Assembly (NCBI RefSeq): GCF_039524395.1
Contig: NZ_BAAAGO010000007.1
DNA length: 64,000 bases
DNA from: Micropruina glycogenica
GTDB lineage: Bacteria > Actinomycetota > Actinomycetes > Propionibacteriales > Propionibacteriaceae
Direction: 5' to 3' (one strand)
In this document: positions 24,793 through 34,017 of the stretch, one piece after another
Layout: each line of letters begins with the position of its first letter
Position numbering within the stretch: the first letter of the stretch is position 1
Made by a program: the position numbers and the translations under genes
The notes under the pieces: model-generated
Databases searched by the model: none
What the model saw: only the letters and a program-made list of their open reading frames with translations
Told to the model about the DNA's origin: nothing

Positions 24793-25292
24793 GTCTGGGG
24801 ACGGTTCTCCGACTGGGAAGGGGACGGTTCTCCAACCAGGAAGGGGACGGTTCTCCAACCAGGAAGGGGACGGTTCTCCAACCAGGAAGGGGACGGTTCT
24901 CCAACCAGGAAGGGGACGGTTCTCCAACCAGCCGAAGACGGGCCGAGGTCGCGTTGAGCCGGCGGTCTAGCTCTCGGTTATTGCACAGCGGCCGATGTGG
25001 CTTGGACGTGTTGGACCTGGAACTTGGTGAGCCCGAGGCGTCCGCCTGAGTCTGGGGACGGTTCTCCGACTGGGAAGGGGACGGTTCTCCAACCAGGAAG
25101 GGGACGGTTCTCCAACCAGGAAGGGGACGGTTCTCCAACCAGGAAGGGGACGGTTCTCCAACCAGGAAGGGGACGGTTCTCCAACCAGCCGAAGACGGGC
25201 CGAGGTCGCGTTGAGCCGGCGGTCTAACTCTCGGTTATTGCACAGCGGCCGATGTGGCTTGGACGTGTTGGACCTGGAACTTGGTGAGCCCG
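24779..25292. repeat. 257-bp tandem duplication with family A arrays
   Basis: 24779-25035 and 25036-25292 are the same sequence; one substitution was noticed (G at 24967, A at 25224). Each copy holds the last codons of the L,D-transpeptidase, six family A units (array at 24797-24930, copied at 25054-25187) and the last 19 codons of the RAYT gene. Inner units have a 23-bp period: GGGGACGGTTCT plus a CCAACCAGGAA spacer. Confidence 0.93.
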
Positions 25293-25996
25293 GTGGCTAA
25301 AGCGATTCGGGCATACGAGATGGAACGTGTGCGCAACTCCGCAATGGCCCTCCGCTGCACAGAAAGTGACAGCCGGACGAAGTCTTCGGGTTGGCCAACC
25401 CCGTAGCGCGCACGCAGGAGGTCACGTGCCTCCGTGTTTACCAATCGACCAGTCTGTCGTGTCTCCGTTACCGGCTGCACCGACGGGCCGAGATCCTTCT
25501 CGTTCAGTATTTCCTCCGGCACCAGCGTTGCGAGGACGTCGACGTCCACTAGTTCGGAGCCGGAGGTCAGGGAATGACTGCTCCAGGGGTAATCCTCTGG
25601 GGTTGCAACCAATCCGGCGGCGACGGGATTCTTCCACACGTACCGAAGGACGGCGCCAAGGTAGTCATCCGTCTCTACAGGCTTGCTCTTGAATCGGTCT
25701 TGAAACAGGTGACCGACCCGCTTGTACTTGCGATTGAACCAACCGACGTACCGGACTCCGAGTCGCTTCATCACCGAAGAGAGCGGCTCGTCACCCACGC
25801 GCAACACCAAGTGCGCATGGTTGGGCATCAGGCAGTAGGCGAGCACGGCGCAGCCCGACAACTCCTTGGTGAGGGAGAGTGCGTGAAGAAATCGGGCGTA
25901 GTCGCCGTTCTCAATGAACAAAGCATCGCGGTTTACCCCGCGAAGCATCACGTGATAGACGCCAGAATCGGCGAGGATACGGGCATGACGAGGCAT
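25235..25996 (-). CDS. REP-associated tyrosine transposase (RAYT, Y1/HUH type)
   Basis: 253 aa. ATG 25996 follows AAAGGAG by 6 nt. The HUH motif is NHAHLVL (His60, His62), and the catalytic Tyr lies in the YLGAVLRYVWKNPV helix (about 111-124). An N-terminal PRHARI..GVYHVMLRG opening is typical. A C-terminal extension of about 110 residues includes an HTH-like segment (YARIALATGLTKFQVQHV). RAYTs mobilise REP elements; this one is flanked by family A arrays on both sides, which makes those its likely substrate. Confidence 0.93.
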   Translation of the reverse strand: MPRHARILADSGVYHVMLRGVNRDALFIENGDYARFLHALSLTKELSGCAVLAYCLMPNHAHLVLRVGDEPLSSVMKRLGVRYVGWFNRKYKRVGHLFQDRFKSKPVETDDYLGAVLRYVWKNPVAAGLVATPEDYPWSSHSLTSGSELVDVDVLATLVPEEILNEKDLGPSVQPVTETRQTGRLVNTEARDLLRARYGVGQPEDFVRLSLSVQRRAIAELRTRSISYARIALATGLTKFQVQHVQATSAAVQ

Positions 25997-26131
25997 TGGC
26001 TTCTCCTTTACTGAAGCAGAAAGCCTAAGCACACCCTTCCCATTTAGACGAGCCAAAGTTGTCCGGTTGTGGATAACTACGCGGTGGTGCTCAAACCTGT
26101 GGACAACGTGATCTAACCGTGCCCTGAACCC

Positions 26132-26219
26132 GGTTGGGGAACCGTCCCCTTGCTGGTTGGGGAACCGTCCCCTTGCTGGTTGGGGAACCGTCCCCTTCCC
26201 GGTTGGAGAACCGTCCCCT
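26132..26219. repeat. Family A array, inverted
   Basis: Four units of GGAACCGTCCCC or AGAACCGTCCCC with TTGCTGGTTGG-type spacers. Orientation is opposite to the arrays downstream of the RAYT gene, so the gene is bracketed by inverted arrays. Confidence 0.9.
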
Positions 26220-26221
26220 GA

Positions 26222-26947
26222 TCAGCCCTCGGCGCCGCTGCGGCGCAGCACGTCGCTCAGTCGCTCGGCGGCGGCCATCACGGCCGGGGCGTGCAGACGT
26301 CCGGGCTGGCGCGAGAGACGTTCGATCGGGCCGGACACGCTCACTGCCGCGATCACCTTGCCCGAGGGGGAACGGACGGGCGCCGAGACCGACGCCACCC
26401 CCGCCTCGCGTTCGGCGACCGATTGGGCCCAGCCGCGCCGGCGCACCGTGGCCAGCGCGACCGCCGAGAACGACGAGCTCAACAGCCCGCGCTGAATGCG
26501 CTCGGGGTCTTCCCAGGCCAGCAGCACCTGCGCCGCCGAGCCGGCCGACATGGTCAACTGCGAACCCACCGGAATGGTGTCGCGCAAACCGGCCGGACGC
26601 TCCGCTGCCGCGGCACACACACGCATGTCGCCCTGGCGCCGAAACAGTTGCGCCGACTCGCCGGTGATGTCGCGCAGCCGCGCCAGCACGGGGCCAGCGG
26701 TAGCGAGCAGGCGGTCTTCGCCCGCGGCCGATGCGAGCTCCGTCAACCGCGGCCCGAGTACGAAACGCCCTTGCAGGTCTCGGCTGACGAGACGATGATG
26801 TTCAAGAGCAACTGCCAAGCGATGGGCGGTGGGGCGGGCCAGTCCGGTCGCGGTGACGAGACCGGCCAGCGTCGTGGGCCCCTGTTCGAGGGCGGTCAGC
26901 ACCAAGGCCGCTTTGTCCAGTACGCCCACACCGCTTGAGTTGTCCAT
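26222..26947 (-). CDS. ndgR: IclR-family regulator, NdgR-like
   Basis: 241 aa. An N-terminal winged HTH (GPTTLAGLVTATGLARPTAHRLAVAL, about 23-50) is followed by the IclR effector domain. It is divergent from leuC with a 92-bp gap, the same arrangement as NdgR/LtbR, which controls leuCD and amino-acid-linked metabolism in actinobacteria. The operator should lie in 26948-27039, but I cannot point to a firm site. Confidence 0.88.
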   Translation of the reverse strand: MDNSSGVGVLDKAALVLTALEQGPTTLAGLVTATGLARPTAHRLAVALEHHRLVSRDLQGRFVLGPRLTELASAAGEDRLLATAGPVLARLRDITGESAQLFRRQGDMRVCAAAAERPAGLRDTIPVGSQLTMSAGSAAQVLLAWEDPERIQRGLLSSSFSAVALATVRRRGWAQSVAEREAGVASVSAPVRSPSGKVIAAVSVSGPIERLSRQPGRLHAPAVMAAAERLSDVLRRSGAEG

Positions 26948-27039
26948 AGGGTGATACTGCCGTCTCGAACTTTGATATGCAAGATGTGGCGGCGTATTGT
27001 GCCGAACAGACCGACCCGGGGGCAGTCAAAGGAGCAGCG

Positions 27040-28455
27040 ATGGGGAGCACCCTCAGCGACAAAGTGTGGGACAGGCACGTCGTTCGCAGTGCAGCGGGCG
27101 AGCCCGATCTGCTCTACATCGACCTGCATCTGGTGCATGAGGTCACCTCGCCGCAGGCCTTCGACGGCCTGCGCCTGGCCGGCCGTGCCGTGCGCCGCAC
27201 CAACCTCACCATGGCCACCGAGGACCACAACACCCCCACCCTCAACATTCTCGCCCCGATCGCCGACCCGGTGAGCAAGCTGCAGGTCGACACCCTGCGC
27301 AAGAACGCCGACGAGTTCGGCATTCGCCGGCACTCGCTGGGCGACAAAGACCAGGGCGTCGTGCACATCATCGGCCCGCAGTTGGGCCTCACCCAGCCCG
27401 GCCTCACCGTGGTCTGCGGCGACTCGCACACCTCCACCCACGGCGCGTTCGGTGCGCTGGCGTTCGGCATCGGCACGTCCGAGGTCGAGCACGTGCTCGC
27501 CACCCAGACCCTGCCGCAGGCCCGGCCCAAGACTATGGCCGTCAACATCAACGGCACCCTGCGCGAGGGCGTCACGCCCAAAGACGTGGTGCTCGCGCTG
27601 ATCGCCAAGGTGGGCACCGGCGGCGGCCAGGGCTACGTGGTCGAATACCGCGGCAACGTCATGCGCGAGATGAGCATGGAAGGCCGCATGACGATCTGCA
27701 ACATGTCGATCGAGTGGGGCGCCAAGGCCGGCATGGTCGCCCCCGACGACACCACCTTCGCCTACCTCAAGGGTCGCCCGCACGCCCCCGAGGGCGCCGA
27801 CTGGGACGCCGCCGTCGCCTACTGGCGCACCCTCTACACCGACGACGACGCGGTCTTCGACGTCGAGGTCGACCTCGACGCCGACTCCCTGACGCCCTTC
27901 GTCACCTGGGGCACCAACCCGGGCCAGGGCGTGCCGCTGGGCGGCGCGGTGCCGTCACCCGACGACTTCACCGACCCGGTGGAGAAGTCCGCAGCCCAAC
28001 GCGCCCTCGAATACATGGGCCTGGAGGCGGGCACCCCGATGCGCGACATTCACGTCGACACCGTGTTTCTCGGCTCGTGCACCAACGGACGCATCGAAGA
28101 CCTGCGGCTGGCCGCCTCGGTGATCGAGGGCCGGCACGTCGCCGACGGCGTGCGCATGCTGGTGGTGCCGGGCTCGGCCCGGGTGCGGCTGCAGGCGATG
28201 GAAGAGGGCCTCGATCAGATCTTCAAGGACGCCGGCGCCGAATGGCGCGAGGCCGGGTGCTCGATGTGCCTGGGCATGAACCCCGACCAGCTCGCGCCCG
28301 GCGAGCGCTCGGCGTCCACGTCGAACCGTAACTTCGAGGGTCGGCAGGGCAAGGGTGGACGCACCCACCTGGTCTCGCCGCCGGTGGCCGCCGCCACCGC
28401 CGTGCGCGGCACGCTGTCGTCGCCCGCCGACCTGCCCGCACCCGTCAACGCCTGA
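27040..28455 (+). CDS. leuC: 3-isopropylmalate dehydratase, large subunit
   Basis: 471 aa. ATG 27040 is chosen for AAAGGAG at 27028-27034; the frame is open 63 bp further without a ribosome site. Iron-sulfur ligands are visible in FLGSCTNGRIEDLR and CSMCLGMNPDQ. It isomerises 2-isopropylmalate to 3-isopropylmalate in leucine synthesis with LeuD. leuD follows after 10 bp. Confidence 0.97.
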   Translation: MGSTLSDKVWDRHVVRSAAGEPDLLYIDLHLVHEVTSPQAFDGLRLAGRAVRRTNLTMATEDHNTPTLNILAPIADPVSKLQVDTLRKNADEFGIRRHSLGDKDQGVVHIIGPQLGLTQPGLTVVCGDSHTSTHGAFGALAFGIGTSEVEHVLATQTLPQARPKTMAVNINGTLREGVTPKDVVLALIAKVGTGGGQGYVVEYRGNVMREMSMEGRMTICNMSIEWGAKAGMVAPDDTTFAYLKGRPHAPEGADWDAAVAYWRTLYTDDDAVFDVEVDLDADSLTPFVTWGTNPGQGVPLGGAVPSPDDFTDPVEKSAAQRALEYMGLEAGTPMRDIHVDTVFLGSCTNGRIEDLRLAASVIEGRHVADGVRMLVVPGSARVRLQAMEEGLDQIFKDAGAEWREAGCSMCLGMNPDQLAPGERSASTSNRNFEGRQGKGGRTHLVSPPVAAATAVRGTLSSPADLPAPVNA

Positions 28456-28465
28456 GGAGCGCCCG

Positions 28466-29071
28466 ATGGACAAGTTCGACTCGCACACCGGCGTCGTGGT
28501 GCCGCTGCGGCGCAGCAACGTCGACACCGACCAGATCATTCCGGCCGTCTACCTGAAGCGCGTCACCCGCACCGGCTTCGAGGACGGACTGTTCGCCGCC
28601 TGGCGCAACGACCCCGAGTTCGTGCTCAACAACCCCGCGTACGAGTCCGGCTCGATTCTGGTGCCCGGCCCCGACTTCGGCACCGGCTCGTCGCGTGAGC
28701 ATGCGGTGTGGGCGCTGCAGAACTATGGGTTCAAGGTGATCGTCGGCTCGCGCTTCGGCGACATCTTTCGCTCGAACTCGGGCAAGGCCGGCCTGGTGAT
28801 CGCCACCGTGCCGCAAGAGACCGTCGAAAAGCTGTGGGACTTCGCCGAGGCCAACCCGGGCGCCGAGATCACCGTCAGCCTGGTCGACAAGACCGTCACC
28901 GCTGGTGACGACGTGTACGAGTTCACCATCGACGACTACACCCGGCACCGGCTGCTCGAGGGCCTGGACGACATCGGCCTCACCCTGCAGCACGAAGACC
29001 TGATCAGCGAGTTCGAGGCCGGTCGGCCCAGCTGGCTGCCCAGAACCCTTCCGGTGCGCACCGCCGGCTGA
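28466..29071 (+). CDS. leuD: 3-isopropylmalate dehydratase, small subunit
   Basis: 201 aa. The ATG at 28466 follows GAGGAG, which overlaps the leuC stop. Swivel-domain signatures are VDTDQIIPAVYLKRV and GPDFGTGSSREHAVWAL. It forms the active enzyme with LeuC. In many actinobacteria an hup gene follows; here only repeats do. Confidence 0.97.
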   Translation: MDKFDSHTGVVVPLRRSNVDTDQIIPAVYLKRVTRTGFEDGLFAAWRNDPEFVLNNPAYESGSILVPGPDFGTGSSREHAVWALQNYGFKVIVGSRFGDIFRSNSGKAGLVIATVPQETVEKLWDFAEANPGAEITVSLVDKTVTAGDDVYEFTIDDYTRHRLLEGLDDIGLTLQHEDLISEFEAGRPSWLPRTLPVRTAG

Positions 29072-29079
29072 TCGTCGCG

Positions 29080-29260
29080 CTGGTCGAGACCGTACGGCGA
29101 GGGGGAGCACAGAACTCTCGCCGGTCGAGTTTGTCGAGACCACACGGCTGGGGGGCGCGCGACTGTCGCTGGCAGAGCGTGTCGAGACCCGGTTACGAGA
29201 GGCCGCGCTCCTGCTTCGTTGAAGGACGAGTCGAGACCCGTCCGGCAACTGGCTTCCGAC
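29080..29260. repeat. Family C repeats between leuD and plsC
   Basis: Several GGTCGAGxxTGTCGAGACC-like copies occur: TGGTCGAGACCGTACGG, GGTCGAGTTTGTCGAGACC, AGAGCGTGTCGAGACCC and GAGTCGAGACCC. No gene is supportable in 29072-29493. Confidence 0.65.
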
Positions 29261-29493
29261 AAGCTCAACCGCCCGGATGCGTCCGGCGAGCCGGCCGCTG
29301 GCCCGACTCGGCAACCTGAAGGATCCAGATCCGAGCCTCCCGAGCGCGACTAGGTTCCGAAGGAATGAACTCCGTTATCAAACCGCAATTCACGACCGTG
29401 TTTTGTTGCAGTTTGGACACGGCCGAGGGTGGGCGTGTCCACGGCCCTACCGCTCGCCAGTAGCCTGATTCGACCCCACCCTGGAGGTAGTCA

Positions 29494-30267
29494 ATGTCTC
29501 GCGCGGAACTGTCGCTGGCGACGGTGAACCGCGCGCCGTCCGAACGGCTGTTTCGCGTACTGGCTCGCACCGTTGCCCCGCTGATGCGCGCCATCACCCG
29601 GCAGGACTGGCGCGGGGGCGACAAGGTGCCGCGCACGGGTGGGGTGATCGTGGTCGCCAACCACATTTCGAACTTCGACCCGGTTGCGCTGGGGCACTTT
29701 CTGATCTGGCACGGCCGCTGGCCGCGCGCGCTGGCCAAGAGCGAGCTGTGGCAGGTGCCCGTGGTGGGCTGGCTGGCCCGTTCGCTGGGCCAGATTCCGG
29801 TGCAGCGGCGCACCGCTCGGGCGGGCGAGTCGCTCACCGCGGCGGCCGCCGCTCTGGCTCGTGGCGAGTGCGTGGTGATCTACCCCGAGGGCACGATCAC
29901 CCGCGACCCCGACGGTTGGCCGATGACCGGACGCCCCGGCGCGGCCCGGCTCGCCCTCGAGACGGGCTACCCGGTGCTGCCGATCGGGCAATGGGGCGCG
30001 CAAGAGGTGATGCCGGGCCCGGGCGTGGCGTGGCCGCGACTGCTGCCACCGCACACGATGCACATCAAGGCCGGCGACATGGTCGACCTGACCGACCTTC
30101 GCGAGGCGCGCGACGCACCCACGGCCGCGGCCGAGGCCAGCCTCCGCATCATGGACGCCATCAGCACCCTGGTGGGCGAGGTTCGCGGCGAGGCGCCGCC
30201 CGCCGAGCGCTACGACCTGCGAGCCGGACGACGCCTACCCAGAGACTGGGCCGGCGAAGCGGTCTGA
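29494..30267 (+). CDS. 1-acylglycerol-3-phosphate acyltransferase (PlsC family)
   Basis: 257 aa. CTGGAGG precedes the ATG. The catalytic HX4D is NHISNFD (His57, Asp62), and EGT is YPEGTITRDP. It transfers a second acyl chain to lysophosphatidate at the membrane. The order leuCD, acyltransferase, ddl, thiL is the usual actinobacterial one, although cofC and gpsA, often between them, are absent here. Confidence 0.92.
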   Translation: MSRAELSLATVNRAPSERLFRVLARTVAPLMRAITRQDWRGGDKVPRTGGVIVVANHISNFDPVALGHFLIWHGRWPRALAKSELWQVPVVGWLARSLGQIPVQRRTARAGESLTAAAAALARGECVVIYPEGTITRDPDGWPMTGRPGAARLALETGYPVLPIGQWGAQEVMPGPGVAWPRLLPPHTMHIKAGDMVDLTDLREARDAPTAAAEASLRIMDAISTLVGEVRGEAPPAERYDLRAGRRLPRDWAGEAV

Positions 30268-30288
30268 CTCGTGACTGGGCCTGCGCGG

Positions 30289-30366
30289 TCGTGAATGACG
30301 ACCGATCGTGACGTTGCTGCGCCTCAGTCGCCCGGCGGCCGTCCAGAACCGGTCGTCATTTCACGA
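30289..30366. repeat. Long inverted repeat after plsC
   Basis: TCGTGAATGACGACCG (30289-30304) pairs with CGGTCGTCATTTCACGA (30350-30366) with one bulge. The 45-nt loop is GC-rich. It is either a terminator or another REP-like unit. Confidence 0.55.
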
Positions 30367-30508
30367 AGCCCCACGGCCGGTGGGGTTGCTGCGCCGTGCA
30401 TTGCTCCCGAACCGGTGCAACCCGTCACGTGAACAGCTCGGTGGCGTCCGTCGTGGCGGCGATGGCGACCACTAGGGTGGCGTGTGCACCCGACCAACAG
30501 GAGGACGC

Positions 30509-31621
30509 ATGACGCAACGCATTCGGGTGGGCATCGTCTTCGGGGGTGCCAGCTCGGAACACGACGTCTCGTGCATGACCGCCGGCGGTGTCAGCCGAGC
30601 CATCGACGCCGACCGGTTCGACGTGATCGGCATCGGCATCACCCCTTCTGGTCGTTGGGTTCAGGTGCCGGCCGACGAGCTGCGTGCGCTGCGCAAGCAG
30701 GGCGACGAGCTGCCCCGGTTGAGCGAGTCGCGCGCCACCGCCGTGCTGCTGCCCGGCGAGGCCGGCGGCGCCCGGGTGGCGACCATCGAGGGCGACCGGC
30801 TCGTCGACCTGCACGACTTCGACGTGGCGTTCACCCTGCTGCACGGCCCCTTCGGCGAAGACGGCACCATTCAGGGCATGTTCGAGCTGCTCGGTCTGCG
30901 GTATGTGGGGTCGGGCGTCGCGGCGAGCGCGAACGGCATGGACAAAGACCTGATGAAGCGCCACCTGTCGGCCTCGGGATTGCCGGGGTGCCGGTTCGTC
31001 ACGGTCACCGACCGGCAGTGGCGCCAGCAGCGGGAGCAGTCGATCGACCGCATCGCCAAGCTCGGCTATCCGCTGTTCGTGAAGCCCGCCCGCGGCGGTT
31101 CGAGCGTCGGCATCACCAAGGTCGACCGCGCGGACGAGCTCGAACAGGCCGTGCTGTTCGCGCAGAAGTTCGACCCCAAGCTGGTGGTCGAAGAAGCCGT
31201 GCTGGGGGCTCGTGAGATCGAGTTCGCCGTGCTCGGCGGTCGGGGCGCGGCGCCCCGGGTGTCACTGCCTGGCGAGATCGTGATGCGCGAGGCGGGCGCC
31301 TTCTACGACTTCGACGCCAAGTACGTCTCAGACGACGACGCGGCCCTGTTGGTGCCCACCGAGATGGACGACGACCTGCGCCGTCGGGCAGCCGACGTGG
31401 CCGCCCGCACCTTCGAAGCCATGGGGGCCGAAGGGTTGGCCCGGGTCGACCTGTTCATCACCGCCGACGGGCACGTGCTGGTCAACGAGATCAACACCAT
31501 GCCGGGCTTCACCCACATCTCGATGTTCCCGTCGCTCTGGGCGGCCTCGGGCCTGGACTACACGACGCTGATCACCGACCTGATCGACCAGGCCCTGGAG
31601 CGTCCGGTCGGCCTGCGCTAG
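30509..31621 (+). CDS. ddl: D-alanine--D-alanine ligase
   Basis: 370 aa. ATG 30509 has CAGGAGG 5 nt upstream; a TAGGGT -10 lies near 30471. An ATP-grasp protein: GGASSEHDVSCMTAGGV at the N-terminus, LLHGPFGEDGTIQGMFEL, KPARGGSSVGITKV and EINTMPGFTHISMFP. It makes the D-Ala-D-Ala dipeptide for peptidoglycan. Confidence 0.97.
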   Translation: MTQRIRVGIVFGGASSEHDVSCMTAGGVSRAIDADRFDVIGIGITPSGRWVQVPADELRALRKQGDELPRLSESRATAVLLPGEAGGARVATIEGDRLVDLHDFDVAFTLLHGPFGEDGTIQGMFELLGLRYVGSGVAASANGMDKDLMKRHLSASGLPGCRFVTVTDRQWRQQREQSIDRIAKLGYPLFVKPARGGSSVGITKVDRADELEQAVLFAQKFDPKLVVEEAVLGAREIEFAVLGGRGAAPRVSLPGEIVMREAGAFYDFDAKYVSDDDAALLVPTEMDDDLRRRAADVAARTFEAMGAEGLARVDLFITADGHVLVNEINTMPGFTHISMFPSLWAASGLDYTTLITDLIDQALERPVGLR

Positions 31622-31725
31622 CTCTGCCCGTCGCCTGTTGGGTTCCCACGGAGCATCGGTGCCCGAGGTCGTCCCGGCACCCGTACGCAACGGTGCTTCG
31701 GTGCGCCAGCGCGTCCGCCGGCCCT

Positions 31726-31999
31726 CACGTGACTGCCCTCGCGACACGTCACTGCCTGCGTGCGGGCAGCGGGGTGTCACAAAGGCAGCTACGTGAACGG
31801 TCGGGGTGCGTGGACGCCCGTGCGCCCCGGCCGGCGCTCAGCAGGGCTCTTCGACGGACTGCTTTCACGTGACTGCCCTCGTGACACGTCACTGCCTGGC
31901 GTGCGGGCAGCGGGGTGTCACAAAGGCAGCTACGTGAACGGTCGCGGCGCGTGCGTGGACGCCCGTGCGCCCGGCCGGCGCTCAGCAGGGCTCTTCGAC
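31726..31999. repeat. Duplicated family B palindrome carrying the rarD tail
   Basis: Two copies: 31726-31855 and 31866-31999. Each has a palindrome (CACGTGACTGCCCTCG... to ...CAAAGGCAGCTACGTG) followed by about 60 bp ending in GCTCAGCAGGGCTCTTCGAC. The last 18 bp are the final codons of rarD. Copies differ by small indels. No gene is supportable in 31622-31981. Confidence 0.85.
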
Positions 32000-32878
32000 C
32001 GCCGGCACCTCGTGGTCGCGAATGGTCATGGTCAGGTAGATCGCCGAGCCGATCCACACCCCGACCAGGCCGATCCAGTACGAGATCGACACGTGCTCGC
32101 CGAACAGCGTGATGCCGAGCAGAAACTGAATGGTCGGGGCCACGTACTGCAGCACCCCCAGCACGCCGAACTGCAGGCGCGGGGCCGCCACCGCGAAGAA
32201 CCACAGCGGAATCGCGGTGACCGCACCGGCCGCGACCAGCATGAGGCTCATCGTCCAGGTCGTGCCGAACTGCCCCTGCGGGCCCAGCCACAGCAGGTAG
32301 GGCAGGGCCAACGGCGTTAGAAATGCCGACTCGATCAGCAGCCCCTGCAACGCGGTCAGTGTCGAGCGCTTCTTCACCACCCCGTACAGCCCGAAACTGC
32401 AGGCCAGGGTGAGCGAGACCCACAGGCCGTCCCAGTTGCCGGCCGAGATCACCACCACGCCGAGCAGCACGGTCGAGCCGCCGATGCGCGCGCCCAGCCC
32501 CAGCCGTTCGCCGAAGATCAGCACCCCGAACAGCACGTTCACCAGGGGGTTGATGAAGTACCCCAGCGACGCCTCGACCACGTGGTGGTTGTTCACCGCC
32601 CAGATGTAGACCAGCCAGTTGGTGCCGATCAGAGCTGCGGCGGCCAGCAGCGTGGGCAGGGCGCGACGGGTGAACACCTTGGTGCGCAGCCAGTCCCACC
32701 GGGTGCGCATCGCGAGCAGCACGATCAACACCAGCACGAACGACCAGACGATGCGGTGCGCGAGAATCTCCAGGGGCCCGGCGGGCTTCAGCGCAGCCAG
32801 AAACGGCGGCAGAAAGCCCCACAGCAGGTAGGCGGCAACGGCGGCGCCCAAAGCCTGGTTGCGCGAGATCGGTGCCAC
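31982..32878 (-). CDS. rarD: RarD-like EamA-family transporter
   Basis: 298 aa with about ten hydrophobic spans. The N-terminus AYLLWGFLPPFLAALKPAGPLEILAHRIVWS is the RarD hallmark. Later motifs are NWLVYIWAVNNHHVVEASLGYFINPLVN and LQYVAPTIQFLLG. The substrate is unknown in the family. It is inserted between ddl and thiL, which are normally close. Its last codons are duplicated in the neighbouring repeat. Confidence 0.93.
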   Translation of the reverse strand: MAPISRNQALGAAVAAYLLWGFLPPFLAALKPAGPLEILAHRIVWSFVLVLIVLLAMRTRWDWLRTKVFTRRALPTLLAAAALIGTNWLVYIWAVNNHHVVEASLGYFINPLVNVLFGVLIFGERLGLGARIGGSTVLLGVVVISAGNWDGLWVSLTLACSFGLYGVVKKRSTLTALQGLLIESAFLTPLALPYLLWLGPQGQFGTTWTMSLMLVAAGAVTAIPLWFFAVAAPRLQFGVLGVLQYVAPTIQFLLGITLFGEHVSISYWIGLVGVWIGSAIYLTMTIRDHEVPAVEEPC

Positions 32879-32920
32879 GGGTCGGATGCTTCCACTCCAT
32901 AACCTCTACGCTCAACTCTC

Positions 32921-33868
32921 ATGGCAGGACGTTCGGTGGCCGAGACCGGCGAGTTCGAGTTGATCGGCGCGATCACCAGTGGGTTGCCCACCTCGCCGGC
33001 GGTGAGGGTGGGGCCCGGCGACGACTGTGCGGTGTTCGCCGTCGACGGCGACGTGGCGGTCTCGACCGACACCATGGTCGAGAACGTGCACTTCCGCCGG
33101 GCCTGGTCGAGCCCGAACGACGTCGGACGCAAGGCGGTCGCGGCAGCGGTGTCAGATCTGGAGGCTATGGGCGCCCGTCCGGTGGGGCTGGTGATGGCGC
33201 TCACCGTGCCGTCCGACCTCGACGCCACCTGGGTGAGCGAGTTCTCGTTCGGCGTGCGCGAGGAATGCGCGAACGCCGGCGTGCTGTTGCTGGGCGGTGA
33301 CACCACCCGTGGCCGCGACATCACCGCCACGGCCACGGTGTTCGGCGACCTGCAGGGGCGTCCCCCGGTGACCAGGGCGGGCGCGCGGCCCGGCGACGTG
33401 GTGGCGGTATGCGGGCGGCTCGGCTGGGCGGCGGCCGGTCTGACGGTGCTGAACCGCGGGTTCCGGTCGCCGCGGGCGGTCGTGGTGGCCCATCGGGTGC
33501 CCGAGCCGCCCTACGGCCAGGGCATCGTGGCGCAGCAGGCCGGTGCGACGGCGATGATCGATTGTTCCGACGGACTGCTGGCCGACTTGGCCCACCTGGC
33601 GCGGGCGTCGGGGGTGGCGATCGACGTCGAGACGTCAGCCCTCGACGTGGCCGAGCCGCAGAGCGTGGTGGCGGCAGCCGTCGGCGGGGGAGACCCACTG
33701 ACCTTCGTTCTCAGCGGCGGCGACGACCATGCTCTGCTGGCGACGTTCGCCGAAGACTCGGTGCCCGACGGCTGGCGGGTGATCGGACGAGTGCTGCCCG
33801 GCGAACCGGCCGTCACCGTGGACGGCGCGCAGTGGGAATCGGACGCCGGGTGGCGACACTTCCAGTGA
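32921..33868 (+). CDS. thiL: Thiamine-monophosphate kinase
   Basis: 315 aa. GPGDDCAVF (about 31-39), VSTDTMVENVHF, and AVSDLEAMGARPVGLVMAL identify ThiL, which phosphorylates TMP to TPP. TACGCT lies 8 nt before the ATG and there is no Shine-Dalgarno, so the mRNA is probably leaderless. It is divergent from rarD with a 42-bp gap. Confidence 0.95.
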   Translation: MAGRSVAETGEFELIGAITSGLPTSPAVRVGPGDDCAVFAVDGDVAVSTDTMVENVHFRRAWSSPNDVGRKAVAAAVSDLEAMGARPVGLVMALTVPSDLDATWVSEFSFGVREECANAGVLLLGGDTTRGRDITATATVFGDLQGRPPVTRAGARPGDVVAVCGRLGWAAAGLTVLNRGFRSPRAVVVAHRVPEPPYGQGIVAQQAGATAMIDCSDGLLADLAHLARASGVAIDVETSALDVAEPQSVVAAAVGGGDPLTFVLSGGDDHALLATFAEDSVPDGWRVIGRVLPGEPAVTVDGAQWESDAGWRHFQ

Positions 33869-33871
33869 GCC

Positions 33872-33935
33872 GCGGTCGAGCGTGTCGACGGGTGGTTTGA
33901 CCGCCGGTTGAGCGTGTCGAGACCGCTCGGGGTTA
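33872..33935. repeat. Family C repeats after thiL
   Basis: GGTCGAGCGTGTCGACGGG, then GGTTGAGCGTGTCGAGACC. Same family as at 23507, 29080 and 42600. Confidence 0.6.
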
Positions 33936-34017
33936 TCAGCTCATCGTCAAGCCGGTGTCGTCGGTATCAATCCACCGCGGCCCGCCTCCTGACCTCATTC
34001 GGGGGGAGGTGTCTGCC

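Noticed and set aside
24797..25187. Tandem arrays that look like a CRISPR
   Set aside because: The spacers are only about 11 bp and identical within an array, the core is short and there are no cas genes. These are family A tandem repeats.
26977..27039. Longer start for leuC
   Set aside because: No ribosome site, and LeuC proteins begin at the MGSTLSDKVWDRHVV segment after AAAGGAG.
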